This document shows, one piece after another, positions 51,839 to 60,222 of a stretch of 64,000 nt of DNA. The translations under genes and the position numbers were made by a program. How positions within the stretch are numbered: position 1 is the first letter of the stretch; each line of letters starts with the position of its first letter. Source of the DNA: HLUCCA09 sp965277275 (GTDB lineage: Bacteria > Pseudomonadota > Alphaproteobacteria > Rhodobacterales > Rhodobacteraceae). The stretch is from contig CBDICG010000002.1 in assembly GCA_965277275.1 (NCBI GenBank), positions 1,426,001 to 1,490,000 of the forward strand. Reading direction: 5' to 3'. Under the pieces are notes generated by a model. That model did not search any database, had not been told where the DNA came from, and saw only the letters and a list, made by a program, of their open reading frames with translations.

Positions 51839-53224
51839 ATGACCACGATCCAGTGCATCTCCCCCATCGACGGGAGTGTCTATGCCGAGCGCCAAGCGCT
51901 TGGACCCGAAGACGCGGCGCGCGCAGCGCGCCGCGCCCGGAACGCCCAGCGCAGCTGGGCGGAAACCCCGCTCGAAGAGCGCGTTGCCCGTGTTTCCGCC
52001 GGGATCAAGGCGCTCGATGACGAGGCCGAACGCATCGTCGAGGAACTCGCCTGGCAGATGGGCCGCCCGACCCGCTACAGCGGCGAGTTCGGCGGCATCC
52101 ACGAGCGCACCGGCTACATGGCCGGCATCGCCGCACAGGCCCTGGCCCCGACCATCGTTGAAAGCTCTGGTGCCTTCGAACGGCGGATCGAGCGCGCGCC
52201 CCAGGGCGTCGTCTTCGTCATCGCACCGTGGAACTACCCCTACATGACGGCGATCAACACGATCGTGCCTGCCCTCATCGCAGGCAACGCGGTGGTGCTG
52301 AAGCACGCCAGCCAGACCCTGCTGGTGGGTGAGCGGCTGGCCGATGCCCTCCACAAGGGCGGCGTGCCGGAGGACGTCTTCCAGAACATCGTGCTCGACC
52401 ACAAAGGGACCGAGACTCTCATCGCCGACCGCGCCTTCGACTTTGTGAACTTTACCGGCTCCGTCGGCGGCGGGCGTGCCATCGAGCGCGCGGCGGCGGG
52501 CACCTTCACCGCGCTTGGGCTGGAGCTCGGCGGCAAGGACCCTGCCTACGTGATGGAAGACGCCGATCTCGACTGGGCCATCGATACGCTGATGGACGGC
52601 GCGATGTTCAATGCCGGGCAGTGCTGCTGCGGTATCGAGCGCGTCTATGTCCACCGTTCGCACTACGATCGCTTTGTCGAGGGCGCTGTCGACTGGGTCA
52701 ACAAGCTCGTTCTGGGCAGCCCGCTCGATGCCGACACGACCCTCGGCCCCATGGCCCATGCCCGCTTCGCCAGGACGGTGCGCGAGCAGACGGGCGAGGC
52801 AGTTGCCGCCGGCGCCACGCCCCTGATCGAGACGCGGAACTTCGCGGCGGACGATGGCGGCGCCTACCTGATGCCGCAGGTCCTGACAAACGTGACCCAC
52901 GACATGCGCGTGATGCGCGAGGAGAGCTTTGGCCCGGTTGTCGGCATCATGCCCGTCGACAGCGACGACGAGGCGCTCGACCTGATGAACGACAGCGACT
53001 ACGGCCTCACCGCCTCGCTCTGGACGTCCGACCCGGACCGCGCATTGTCGCTCGGTCGCAAGGTGGAAACGGGCACCGTCTTCCTGAACCGCGCCGATTA
53101 CGTCGACCCTGCCATCTGCTGGACGGGATGCAAGGACACCGGGCGGGGCGGCGCGATGTCCGACATCGGCTACCAGAACCTCACGCGCCCGCGCTCGTAC
53201 CACCTCAGAAAGGCCAAATCATGA
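51839..53224 (+). CDS. Aldehyde dehydrogenase
   Basis: 461 residues, NAD(P)-dependent ALDH superfamily. IAPWNYPYMTAINTIVPALI (cofactor-binding), FTGSVGGGRAIERAAAG, the catalytic glutamate in LELGGKDPAYV and the catalytic cysteine in NAGQCCCGIERVY, where three cysteines are consecutive. It lies 14 bases after the ligase and its stop overlaps the next start (ATGA). Expected to oxidise the aldehyde made by the adjacent alcohol dehydrogenase. Confidence 0.92.
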   Translation: MTTIQCISPIDGSVYAERQALGPEDAARAARRARNAQRSWAETPLEERVARVSAGIKALDDEAERIVEELAWQMGRPTRYSGEFGGIHERTGYMAGIAAQALAPTIVESSGAFERRIERAPQGVVFVIAPWNYPYMTAINTIVPALIAGNAVVLKHASQTLLVGERLADALHKGGVPEDVFQNIVLDHKGTETLIADRAFDFVNFTGSVGGGRAIERAAAGTFTALGLELGGKDPAYVMEDADLDWAIDTLMDGAMFNAGQCCCGIERVYVHRSHYDRFVEGAVDWVNKLVLGSPLDADTTLGPMAHARFARTVREQTGEAVAAGATPLIETRNFAADDGGAYLMPQVLTNVTHDMRVMREESFGPVVGIMPVDSDDEALDLMNDSDYGLTASLWTSDPDRALSLGRKVETGTVFLNRADYVDPAICWTGCKDTGRGGAMSDIGYQNLTRPRSYHLRKAKS

Positions 53225-54366
53225 GCTTCACCGCCAACTGGTCCTACCCCACGGCCATCCGCTTTGGCGCGGGCCGGATCACGGAGCTTCCGGGGGCCTG
53301 CGCCGAGGCCGGGATCACGCGGCCCCTGCTCGTCACCGACCGTGGGCTTGCGGCCCTGCCGATCACCGCGCAGGCTCTCGACATCCTGGACGCCGCAGGC
53401 CTCGGGCGCGCGATCTTTGCCCAGGTCGATCCGAACCCGTCGGAGCTCAACCTTGCTGCCGGGATCAAGGCCTACGCCGATGGCGGGCACGACGGGGTGA
53501 TCGCCTTCGGCGGCGGCTCCGGGCTGGACCTCGGCAAGATGGTCGCTTTCATGGCCGGCCAGACGCGCCCTGTCTGGGATTTCGAGGATATCGGCGACTG
53601 GTGGACGCGTGCGGATGCCGATGCCATCGCGCCGATCGTCGCCGTGCCGACGACGGCGGGCACCGGCTCGGAAGTGGGGCGTGCCAGCGTCCTGACCAAT
53701 TCGGACACCCACGTGAAGAAGATCATCTTTCATCCGAAGGTGCTGCCGACGGTCGTCATCGCGGATCCGGAGCTGACGGTCGGGATGCCAGCCGCAATCA
53801 CCGCAGGCACGGGGATGGACGCCTTCGCCCATTGCCTCGAGGCCTATTGCTCGCCGCATTACCACCCGATGTCGCAGGGCATCGCACTGGAGGGGCTGCG
53901 CCTCGTCAACACGTACCTCCCCCGCGCCTATCGCGACGGGACGGACATCGAGGCCCGCGCGCACATGATGTCTGCCGCGGCGATGGGGGCGGTCGCGTTC
54001 CAGAAGGGTCTTGGCGCCATCCACGCGCTCTCGCACCCGGTCGGCGCGGTTTACAATACGCATCACGGCACCACGAATGCTGCGGTGATGCTGCCGGTGC
54101 TGCGGTTCAACCGCCCGGCCGTGGAAGGCCGCCTGGCCAAAGCGGCGGCCTACCTTGGGATCGAAGGCGGCTACGAGGGCTTCTGCGCCCGCGTCGAGGC
54201 GCTCAACGCCGAGTTCGGTATCCCGCAAGGGCTGGCCGCGATGGGCGTGGAGGCCACGCGCCTCGACGACCTGACGGCAATGGCCCTCGACGATCCGAGC
54301 ACAGGCGGCAACCCGATCCCGATGACGGCGCAAAACACCCGCCAGCTCTTCGACGCCGCGATGTAA
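53221..54366 (+). CDS. Iron-containing (group III) alcohol dehydrogenase
   Basis: 381 residues. NAD-binding GGGSGLDLGKM, the substrate/cofactor region PTTAGTGSEVG, and the metal ligands Asp and His in GMDAFAHCLEAY, HALSHPVGAVYNTHHG. Oxidises a primary alcohol to an aldehyde. Last gene of the operon, overlapping the ALDH stop. A small hairpin ACGCCG/CGGCGT (54409-54423) follows. Confidence 0.93.
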   Translation: MSFTANWSYPTAIRFGAGRITELPGACAEAGITRPLLVTDRGLAALPITAQALDILDAAGLGRAIFAQVDPNPSELNLAAGIKAYADGGHDGVIAFGGGSGLDLGKMVAFMAGQTRPVWDFEDIGDWWTRADADAIAPIVAVPTTAGTGSEVGRASVLTNSDTHVKKIIFHPKVLPTVVIADPELTVGMPAAITAGTGMDAFAHCLEAYCSPHYHPMSQGIALEGLRLVNTYLPRAYRDGTDIEARAHMMSAAAMGAVAFQKGLGAIHALSHPVGAVYNTHHGTTNAAVMLPVLRFNRPAVEGRLAKAAAYLGIEGGYEGFCARVEALNAEFGIPQGLAAMGVEATRLDDLTAMALDDPSTGGNPIPMTAQNTRQLFDAAM

Positions 54367-54462
54367 CGCGCGCGCCGTCTGGCAACAGGCGCCACGCCAC
54401 GGGCTCTCACGCCGCCACGGCGTCCTTTGCGAGCTCCCCGGATCCGCGCGGCGGGTGACGTG

Positions 54463-55161
54463 TCAGGCGCGGCCCGATCGTTCGAGCGCGTGAAAGATGT
54501 GGGTAAAGGTGGCCGCGCCGATCACCGGGATCAGCAGGTTCACCAGCGGGATCGAGAGTGGCATCGCCATGAGGGTCCCCGCCAGCCAGATCGTCGGCAT
54601 GTGGCGCTTGCGCGCGGCGATGGCCCCTTCGCGACCAAGCCGCCGCATCGCGACGAGCTGGAAATACTCGCGCCCCAGCAGGAAGCCGTTCACGGCCCAG
54701 AAGAGGAGCGGCGCAAACGGACCCACGAAGAAATAGAGGATGAGCGCCACAAGGTTCACGCCCACGATCACGCCGAGAAAGCTCAGCGTGTCGCGCGCCT
54801 GATCCCGGATCGGGACCGGCGTGACCTGCGGAAGATGCGGATAGTAGCGCGCCTCGACGGCCGCTGCGACGTCTTCGAGGAAAACGCCGGTGAACGCCGA
54901 AGCCACCGGCACCATCAGAAAGACCGACAGGACGATCATCAGCAGGATGAACCCGGCCGATGCAACATCGTCGATCCACGACACTTCGCCCACCAGCGGC
55001 AGCGAGAACGTATCGGGGAGCAGCCAGTCGATCCCGACGAGAAAGATCCCCGTGATCGCCACCAACAGGCCCAGCGTCAGCCCGACGCCAAGCAACAGAA
55101 CGCGCAGGAAGCGGCGATCCGAGGCTTGCGCCAGGGCACGGCCGAAGGCGGCAAAGATCAC
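54463..55161 (-). CDS. EI24-domain membrane protein (CysZ-like)
   Basis: 232 residues from a GTG at 55161 (VIFAAFGRALAQASDRRFLR), overlapping the nitroreductase stop (GTGA). Four to six transmembrane helices with a soluble central loop; YFVGPFAPLLFWAVNGFLLG and GREYFQLVAMRRLG match the EI24 family. CysZ members permeate sulfate, but this assignment is uncertain here. A GTG at 55173 is an alternative start. Confidence 0.82.
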   Translation of the reverse strand: MIFAAFGRALAQASDRRFLRVLLLGVGLTLGLLVAITGIFLVGIDWLLPDTFSLPLVGEVSWIDDVASAGFILLMIVLSVFLMVPVASAFTGVFLEDVAAAVEARYYPHLPQVTPVPIRDQARDTLSFLGVIVGVNLVALILYFFVGPFAPLLFWAVNGFLLGREYFQLVAMRRLGREGAIAARKRHMPTIWLAGTLMAMPLSIPLVNLLIPVIGAATFTHIFHALERSGRA

Positions 55162-55736
55162 GCTTCGACCCACGTTGTGATGGCATCGAGATCCGGGCGC
55201 GGGCGCTCAGGCGGCGCGGCTGTCTCTGTCCCGATATGGATGAAGCCCGCGAGCTTTTCTCCCGTGCCGAGCCCGAGACTGCCCTCGACGAACGTGCGGT
55301 CATGCGCGGCCCAGCCCGTGAGCCAATTCGCGCCCCAGCCCGCTGCAAGGGCCGCCATCAGGAGGCCGTAACAGGCGGCGCCGGCGGACATTTCCTGCTC
55401 GGCCAGAGGGATCTTGTCGGACGGCCTGGGGCTCGAGACGACGGCCACGGCAAGATGCGCATCGGCGAACTGGCGCTGCATCTTGGCGATCTTCTCTTCC
55501 TCGATGCCCAGACGGTGTCCGTGCGGGCCCACGGCCTCGGCCAGCCGCTCGAGCGCGTTGCGCTCCAGTACGAGGAAGCGCCAGGGTTCGAGCTTGCCAT
55601 GATCAGGCGTGCGGGCGGCGATCTCGAGAAGGGGGCGCAGCGCCTCCCGATCCGGGACCGGTGTCGTAAGCGTCTTGGCCGGGCGCGAGCGACGGGCGCG
55701 CAGAAACGCGATGGTTTCGGGCGATGGCGTTGGCAT
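55158..55736 (-). CDS. Nitroreductase family protein
   Basis: 192 residues, FMN-dependent NAD(P)H oxidoreductase fold. RRSRPAKTLTTPVP and ARTPDHGKLEPWRFLVLE form the FMN-binding N-terminus (the TPDHG...PWRF pattern of the YdjA-like group), and GANWLTGWAAHD with GFIHIGTE closes the site. Physiological substrate unknown. Coupled to the EI24 gene. Confidence 0.9.
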   Translation of the reverse strand: MPTPSPETIAFLRARRSRPAKTLTTPVPDREALRPLLEIAARTPDHGKLEPWRFLVLERNALERLAEAVGPHGHRLGIEEEKIAKMQRQFADAHLAVAVVSSPRPSDKIPLAEQEMSAGAACYGLLMAALAAGWGANWLTGWAAHDRTFVEGSLGLGTGEKLAGFIHIGTETAAPPERPRPDLDAITTWVEA

Positions 55737-55819
55737 GGGCTCCTCCTCGGCGCAGATCTAGAGGGATGCGGCCCGAAAATGAAGGGATTGGGCAGCACCA
55801 AAAGCCTGGATCGTGCCAT

Positions 55820-55843
55820 TTGAGAGCCGAATGCGGCTCTCAA
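55820..55843 (-). terminator. Hairpin at the end of the HDAC-like gene
   Basis: TTGAGAGCCG (55820-55829), loop AATG, CGGCTCTCAA (55834-55843): a perfect 10-bp stem overlapping the deacetylase stop codon. No T-run on the minus strand, so possibly an mRNA 3'-end stabiliser. Confidence 0.5.
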
Positions 55844-56949
55844 GCGGCAGTTTCAGCCACGATCCTCTCGATTTCGTCGAGCGTCTCGTCGAGCATTGCA
55901 TCAAACCGCGGGCCGGGTTGCCGCGCCATGAGCGTGTCGGCCGTGGGATCGGGGGCACGCACAGGGGCGCCCGTCAGCTCCTCGATGACGGCGTGGCCGC
56001 AGAACGGCACGTGCGCTTCCGAATAACCGCCTTCGTGGACGAGCACGAGCTTGCCGCCGCACAACGCCTCCGCCGCGCTGCGCGCCCGGGCAGTGAGGGC
56101 ACCGAACGTCCCGGCGGTGGCCATCGTCGCCGAGAGGGGGTCGAACGCAGAGGCGTCGAAGCCGCACGCGATGACGAGAGCCTCGGGGCGAAACGCCTCG
56201 AGCGCCGGAGCGACGAGGCGATCCCAGGCCTTGAGAAACCCGCTGTGGCCCGTGCCCGGGGGTAGCGGGATGTTGAGATTTGCCCCAAGCCCGGCGCCCT
56301 CCCCACGCGCCGTTGCAGCGCCGGTGTCGAGCGGAAAGTTCCGCTCCTGGTGAAGCGAGATCGTGAGCGTATCGGCCCGGTCGTAGTAGATCGCCTCCGT
56401 CCCGTTACCGTGGTGGACATCCCAATCGACGATGGCGATCCGCTGCGCGAGGCCCTCTGCCCGTGCGGCTTCGACGGCAATCGCAACGTTGGCCAGAAGG
56501 CAGAAGCCCATCGGCTGGCTCGGCAGGCAGTGGTGACCCGGCGGTCGGCTCAGCGCGTAGGCATTGCGCGCGTCCCCCGTCAACACGGCGCGGAGGGCCG
56601 CCTTTGCAAGGCCGGCGGAGATCGCCGCGATCTCGTAGCCGCCAGCGCCGAAGGGCGCGCGCGGCCCGATCTCGCCGCCGCCGTGATCGGAGAGAGACTG
56701 GAACCGGTCGAGGTAGCTTTCGGGGTGAATCCGCTCGAGATCCGCACGGGTCGCGGGGTCCGCGCCCTGCAGCGCGAGGTGCCCTGCCATTCCGCTGACA
56801 TGGAGCAGGTTGAGGAAGCGGCGCTTGGTCTCGGGGCTTTCGGGCAGCCCGGCACCGGGCTGGACGAGGCCGCCGACAGGCAGGGTCAGGGCGTATTGGC
56901 CACCGTGGTGCCAAAAACAGCGTTCATCCCAGAAAAAGCCAGTTGTCAT
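55840..56949 (-). CDS. Histone deacetylase-like amidohydrolase
   Basis: 369 residues from the ATG at 56949 (MTTGFFWDERCFWHHGGQYA). Class II-type zinc deacetylase: LSRPPGHHCLPSQPMGFC, VDWDVHHGNGTEAIYY (metal-binding Asp and His), CGFDASAFDPL (metal Asp) and LVHEGGYSE. The bacterial members deacetylate acetylpolyamines or acyl-lysine proteins; which applies here is unknown. Monocistronic. Confidence 0.92.
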   Translation of the reverse strand: MTTGFFWDERCFWHHGGQYALTLPVGGLVQPGAGLPESPETKRRFLNLLHVSGMAGHLALQGADPATRADLERIHPESYLDRFQSLSDHGGGEIGPRAPFGAGGYEIAAISAGLAKAALRAVLTGDARNAYALSRPPGHHCLPSQPMGFCLLANVAIAVEAARAEGLAQRIAIVDWDVHHGNGTEAIYYDRADTLTISLHQERNFPLDTGAATARGEGAGLGANLNIPLPPGTGHSGFLKAWDRLVAPALEAFRPEALVIACGFDASAFDPLSATMATAGTFGALTARARSAAEALCGGKLVLVHEGGYSEAHVPFCGHAVIEELTGAPVRAPDPTADTLMARQPGPRFDAMLDETLDEIERIVAETAA

Positions 56950-56993
56950 GCGGGTGTCCTGATGCGGGCGAAGGGGGTTTGGTTGCGGGTCAC

Positions 56994-57018
56994 AGAGGTA
57001 TTTGGACCAAGATGAAGG
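56994..57018 (+). repeat. Dispersed GTATTT element, copy G
   Basis: AGAGGTATTTGGACCAAGAT core between the HDAC-like gene and purK, facing opposite to both genes. Core residues match copies C/D closely. Confidence 0.6.
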
Positions 57019-57140
57019 GCGGGGTTGTGAGCCGGGCGGGGGGCGGCACGTCTGGCGGTGGCGGCGCCGGAGCGCGGGCATCGGAGCGCGCGCATGGCGG
57101 GCGACGGGGCGCGTTGCCGGTGGGAGCGCGGTGCCCGGGT

Positions 57141-58217
57141 TCAGGTTGGAAGAGGGCTGATGCGATTGACATGGCCCATCTTGCGGCCGGGGCGGGCCTC
57201 GGCCTTGCCGTAGAGATGGATCGCGGTGTTGCGTGCGCCGGCGAGATCCGGAAGGCGCGCGATGTCTTCGCCGATGAGGTTCTCCATCGTGACGTTTGCG
57301 TGTCTCTGGCCGTCGCCGAGGGGGTGGCCGGTGATCGCGCGGATATGCTGTTCGAACTGGTCGATGGCGGTGCCGTTTTGCGTCCAGTGTCCCGAGTTGT
57401 GCACGCGCGGGGCGATTTCATTGACGATCAGGCCCCGGGGCGCGTCGAAGAGCTCCACGCCCATGACCCCGGTGTAGTCGAGGGCCGTGACGATGCGGCC
57501 TGCGAGGAGGACGGCATCCGTCCGCTGGGCCGAGGAAAGCGTGGCGGGCACGGTGGTTGTGCGCAGGATACCGTCTTCGTGGACATTTTCCCCCGGATCA
57601 TAGGCGGCGACATCGCCGTGCACGCTGCGCGCCACGATCACGGAGAGCTCGCGCCGGAAGGGCACATACCCTTCGAGGATCGCCGGGGCGCCGTTCATCG
57701 CGGCCAGCGCGGCGGGCGCATCCGCCGGGGACGCGATGCGAGCCTGCCCTTTTCCATCGTAACCGAAGCGGCGGGTCTTGAGGATGGCGGGGGTGCCGAT
57801 CTCGGCCAGGGCGGTGTCGAGGCCGGTGGCATCGTCCACGGCGGCAAAGGGTGCTGTCTGCAGACCGAGGTTCGACAGGAACTGCTTTTCATCGAGCCGG
57901 TCCTGACTGGTGGCCAGGGCGGTACGACCCGGGCGGATCGGGCTATGCGCCTCGATCAGGTCGAGCGCCGCGGTCGGGACGTTCTCGAACTCGTAGGTTA
58001 CCACATCGACGGCGCGGGCGAAGGCCGTGAGGGCCTGCGTGTCGTCGTAGGGGGCCTGGGTTACGGCGTGCGCGACGTCAGCGGCGGGCGCGGCGCCGGG
58101 CTCGTAGATGTGGCAGCGATATCCGAGGCGCGCGGCCGCGACGGAGAGCATCCGGCCGAGTTGCCCGCCCCCGAGGATACCGATGGTGGACCCTGTGGGA
58201 AGGGGTGCGTCAGTCAT
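57141..58217 (-). CDS. purK: N5-carboxyaminoimidazole ribonucleotide synthase
   Basis: 358 residues, ATP-grasp enzyme carboxylating AIR in purine synthesis. IGILGGGQLGRMLSVAAARL at the N-terminus, ILKTRRFGYDGKGQARI (ATP binding) and NEIAPRVHNSGHWT (Mg/ATP site). Start at 58217 overlaps the purE stop by 8 bases. Confidence 0.97.
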   Translation of the reverse strand: MTDAPLPTGSTIGILGGGQLGRMLSVAAARLGYRCHIYEPGAAPAADVAHAVTQAPYDDTQALTAFARAVDVVTYEFENVPTAALDLIEAHSPIRPGRTALATSQDRLDEKQFLSNLGLQTAPFAAVDDATGLDTALAEIGTPAILKTRRFGYDGKGQARIASPADAPAALAAMNGAPAILEGYVPFRRELSVIVARSVHGDVAAYDPGENVHEDGILRTTTVPATLSSAQRTDAVLLAGRIVTALDYTGVMGVELFDAPRGLIVNEIAPRVHNSGHWTQNGTAIDQFEQHIRAITGHPLGDGQRHANVTMENLIGEDIARLPDLAGARNTAIHLYGKAEARPGRKMGHVNRISPLPT

Positions 58218-58695
58218 CGATCGGTGTTTCCGGAATGGAGGCGGAGAGCGCGGCGCGCCACGCGTCGAGCCGTTCGGCAAGCGCAGGGTCGTCGTTGGCG
58301 AGGATCGCGGCGGCCATCAGGCCGGCATTGGCCGCGCCCGCCGCACCGATCGCCATGGTGGCGACGGGAAACCCGCGCGGCATCTGGACGATGGAATAGA
58401 GCGAGTCGACCCCGTGGAGCGCCTTGGTCTGCACCGGGACGCCGATGACCGGCACGCGGGTCTTGGAGGCGACCATTCCGGGCAGGTGGGCGGCGCCGCC
58501 GGCACCTGCGACAATCGCTTTCAGCCCGCGCGCGGCGGCCTCTGTCCCGTAGGTCCAGAGCCTGTCAGGTGTCCGGTGGGCGGAAACGATGCGGGCCTCG
58601 TAGGGCACGGCAAGCGCGTCGAGGATGTCAGCGGCTTCGCGCAGGGTCGGCCAGTCGGACTGGCTGCCCATGATGATCCCCACCTGTATGGTCAT
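58210..58695 (-). CDS. purE: N5-carboxyaminoimidazole ribonucleotide mutase
   Basis: 161 residues, class I PurE. IIMGSQSDWPTLREAADIL and SAHRTPDRL are the substrate-binding motifs; AGGAAHLPGMVASKT and PVIGVPVQTKALHGVDSLYS follow. Works after PurK. First gene of purEK; the 264-base gap upstream (58696-58959) shows no gene. Confidence 0.98.
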   Translation of the reverse strand: MTIQVGIIMGSQSDWPTLREAADILDALAVPYEARIVSAHRTPDRLWTYGTEAAARGLKAIVAGAGGAAHLPGMVASKTRVPVIGVPVQTKALHGVDSLYSIVQMPRGFPVATMAIGAAGAANAGLMAAAILANDDPALAERLDAWRAALSASIPETPIDD

Positions 58696-58959
58696 TGCTC
58701 CGGCCCCCGTGACGCGTGCCGCACCATAGCGGGACGGATCGGGGGGGCAAGATGGCGCGGCAACTGGCCTTGCGGAGAGGTGGTGCGACGTGGCCTGAGC
58801 GAAGCGCCCACGCTTTGGCGCTGCGCGGTTGGCGCTGGGGGGGGGCGGCGTGGGTCGGTCAGAGGTCAGGCCGGTGAGGAACAGGCGCGGCCTGCTTCAG
58901 TGGTGGTGTGCCGGGCCGAAGCGCGAGTCTCGGGCGCCCGGATCAGCGCGACGACGGCG

Positions 58960-59160
58960 TCAGGCGATGATATCGGGGTTCAGCTCATCTTCGATGAAGC
59001 GGATCTGATCCTTCAGCCTCAGCTTTTGCTTCTTCAACCGCCTGATCGTGAACATGTCACCCGTGCCCTTCTCTTCAAGCGCCCGGATTGCATCGTCGAG
59101 ATCGCGATGTTCGCGGTCGAGCACCTGCAGGCGCAGGCGCAGGACTTCCTGATGATCCAT
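58960..59160 (-). CDS. YdcH/DUF465 family small protein
   Basis: 66 residues from the ATG at 59160 (MDHQEVLRLRLQVLDREHRD). Helical, probably two antiparallel helices, with the family pattern LxxEHxxLDxxI...L..LKKxKLxLKDxI. Found widely in Proteobacteria near stress genes; function unknown. Divergent from hsp20. Confidence 0.85.
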   Translation of the reverse strand: MDHQEVLRLRLQVLDREHRDLDDAIRALEEKGTGDMFTIRRLKKQKLRLKDQIRFIEDELNPDIIA

Positions 59161-59244
59161 CTCGTGGGGCGGGTTCAAAGAGTTGCTCCGAGGTTGTGCA
59201 GCACCGGGTATATAGAGAAGCCCGGGGGCCGCGCAAAGCCGCAT

Positions 59245-59273
59245 CTTGCGGGATCGCGCGCCAAACCCCATAT
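59245..59273 (+). promoter_or_regulatory. RpoH-type promoter of hsp20
   Basis: CTTG (59245-59248), 17 bases, CCCCATAT (59266-59273), close to the classic sigma-32 consensus -10 CCCCAT. It lies 67 bases before the hsp20 start. Confidence 0.65.
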
Positions 59274-59339
59274 TTCCGGGAACGGGCGGCCGTTGCGGCG
59301 CCCGGAACTTGCATGGTCGCTTATCGAAGGACGTGCCGA

Positions 59340-59759
59340 ATGACGAAACTGACCCTTGGGTCGCACCCGTTCCTGCTGGGGTTCGACCAACTGGAGCGCC
59401 TCGTGGAGCGGACTGCCAAGTCCGGCAACGAAGGTTACCCCCCCTACAACATCGAACAGGCCAACGAGAACCATTACCGGATCACGTTGGCCGTGGCCGG
59501 ATTCGCGGAAGGCGACCTCGCCATCACGGTCGAGGATCGGCAATTGGTGATCCGCGGACGGCAGCATGATGAAGGCTCGGAGCGGGTCTACCTGCACCGC
59601 GGGATCGCCGCGCGCCAGTTCCAGCGTAGCTTCGTGCTCGCCGATGGCGTGGATGTATCCGGCGCAACGCTGGAGAACGGATTGCTCCATGTTGATCTGA
59701 AGCGGTCAGCACCGGAGAGCATTGTCCAGACGATCAAGATCGGGCGTACGGATCAGTAG
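59340..59759 (+). CDS. Small heat-shock protein Hsp20 (IbpA-like)
   Basis: 139 residues. Alpha-crystallin domain (about 35-125): YPPYNIEQANENHYRITLAV, AGFAEGDL, the class A motif VDVSGATLENGLLHVDLKR. The N-terminal arm LGSHPFLLGFDQLERLVER resembles IbpA. ATP-independent holdase for unfolding proteins. Preceded by an RpoH-type promoter and followed by a DUF1150 gene, a pairing common in alphaproteobacteria. Confidence 0.95.
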   Translation: MTKLTLGSHPFLLGFDQLERLVERTAKSGNEGYPPYNIEQANENHYRITLAVAGFAEGDLAITVEDRQLVIRGRQHDEGSERVYLHRGIAARQFQRSFVLADGVDVSGATLENGLLHVDLKRSAPESIVQTIKIGRTDQ

Positions 59760-59791
59760 ATCCGGGCAGAACAGCACAACAGGAGTCAGTG

Positions 59792-60028
59792 ATGAATACG
59801 AAGGTAGAAACGAACGTTAGCAAGGCCGATTCAGCACGCGGGATCGTTTACGTGCGTCCTGTGTCGGTTGATGACTTACCCGATGAAGTACGCACGAAGG
59901 TACCCGGGATGGACGCGCTCTATGCTGTGCATTCCGAAGACGGCGCGCGCCTTGCGCTGGTCAAGAACAGAGAGCTGGCTTTTGTGCTGGCGCGCCAGAA
60001 CGATCTGGCACCGGTGTCTGTCCACTAG
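59792..60028 (+). CDS. DUF1150 family protein
   Basis: 78 residues from the ATG at 59792, preceded by AGGAG; a GTG at 59789 is in frame. IVYVRPVSVDDLPDEVRTKV, LYAVHSEDGARLALV and RELAFVLARQNDLAPVSVH match DUF1150. Function unknown; 32 bases after hsp20, so probably heat-shock co-induced. A strong terminator follows. Confidence 0.9.
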   Translation: MNTKVETNVSKADSARGIVYVRPVSVDDLPDEVRTKVPGMDALYAVHSEDGARLALVKNRELAFVLARQNDLAPVSVH

Positions 60029-60116
60029 GCACGGGCCTGTCCGGGCGCGTCGGGACACCGTTTCTGAGCGGGCCGTGCGCTGAGGCGGCCCGATCAAAGC
60101 CAAGAGGAATGTCCGA

Positions 60117-60143
60117 AAGCCCCCGCCATGCGGGGGCTTTTTT
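60117..60143 (+). terminator. Rho-independent terminator of hsp20-DUF1150
   Basis: AAGCCCCCGC (60117-60126) / GCGGGGGCTT (60130-60139) followed by TTTT: textbook hairpin and U-tract. Confidence 0.93.
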
Positions 60144-60222
60144 GGTACGTGCCGAGCGGGGAGATGTGCGTTGCCCATCAAGGCGGAGTTCGGCGCAGAC
60201 GTTGGCACGTCCTGCGCGCCGG

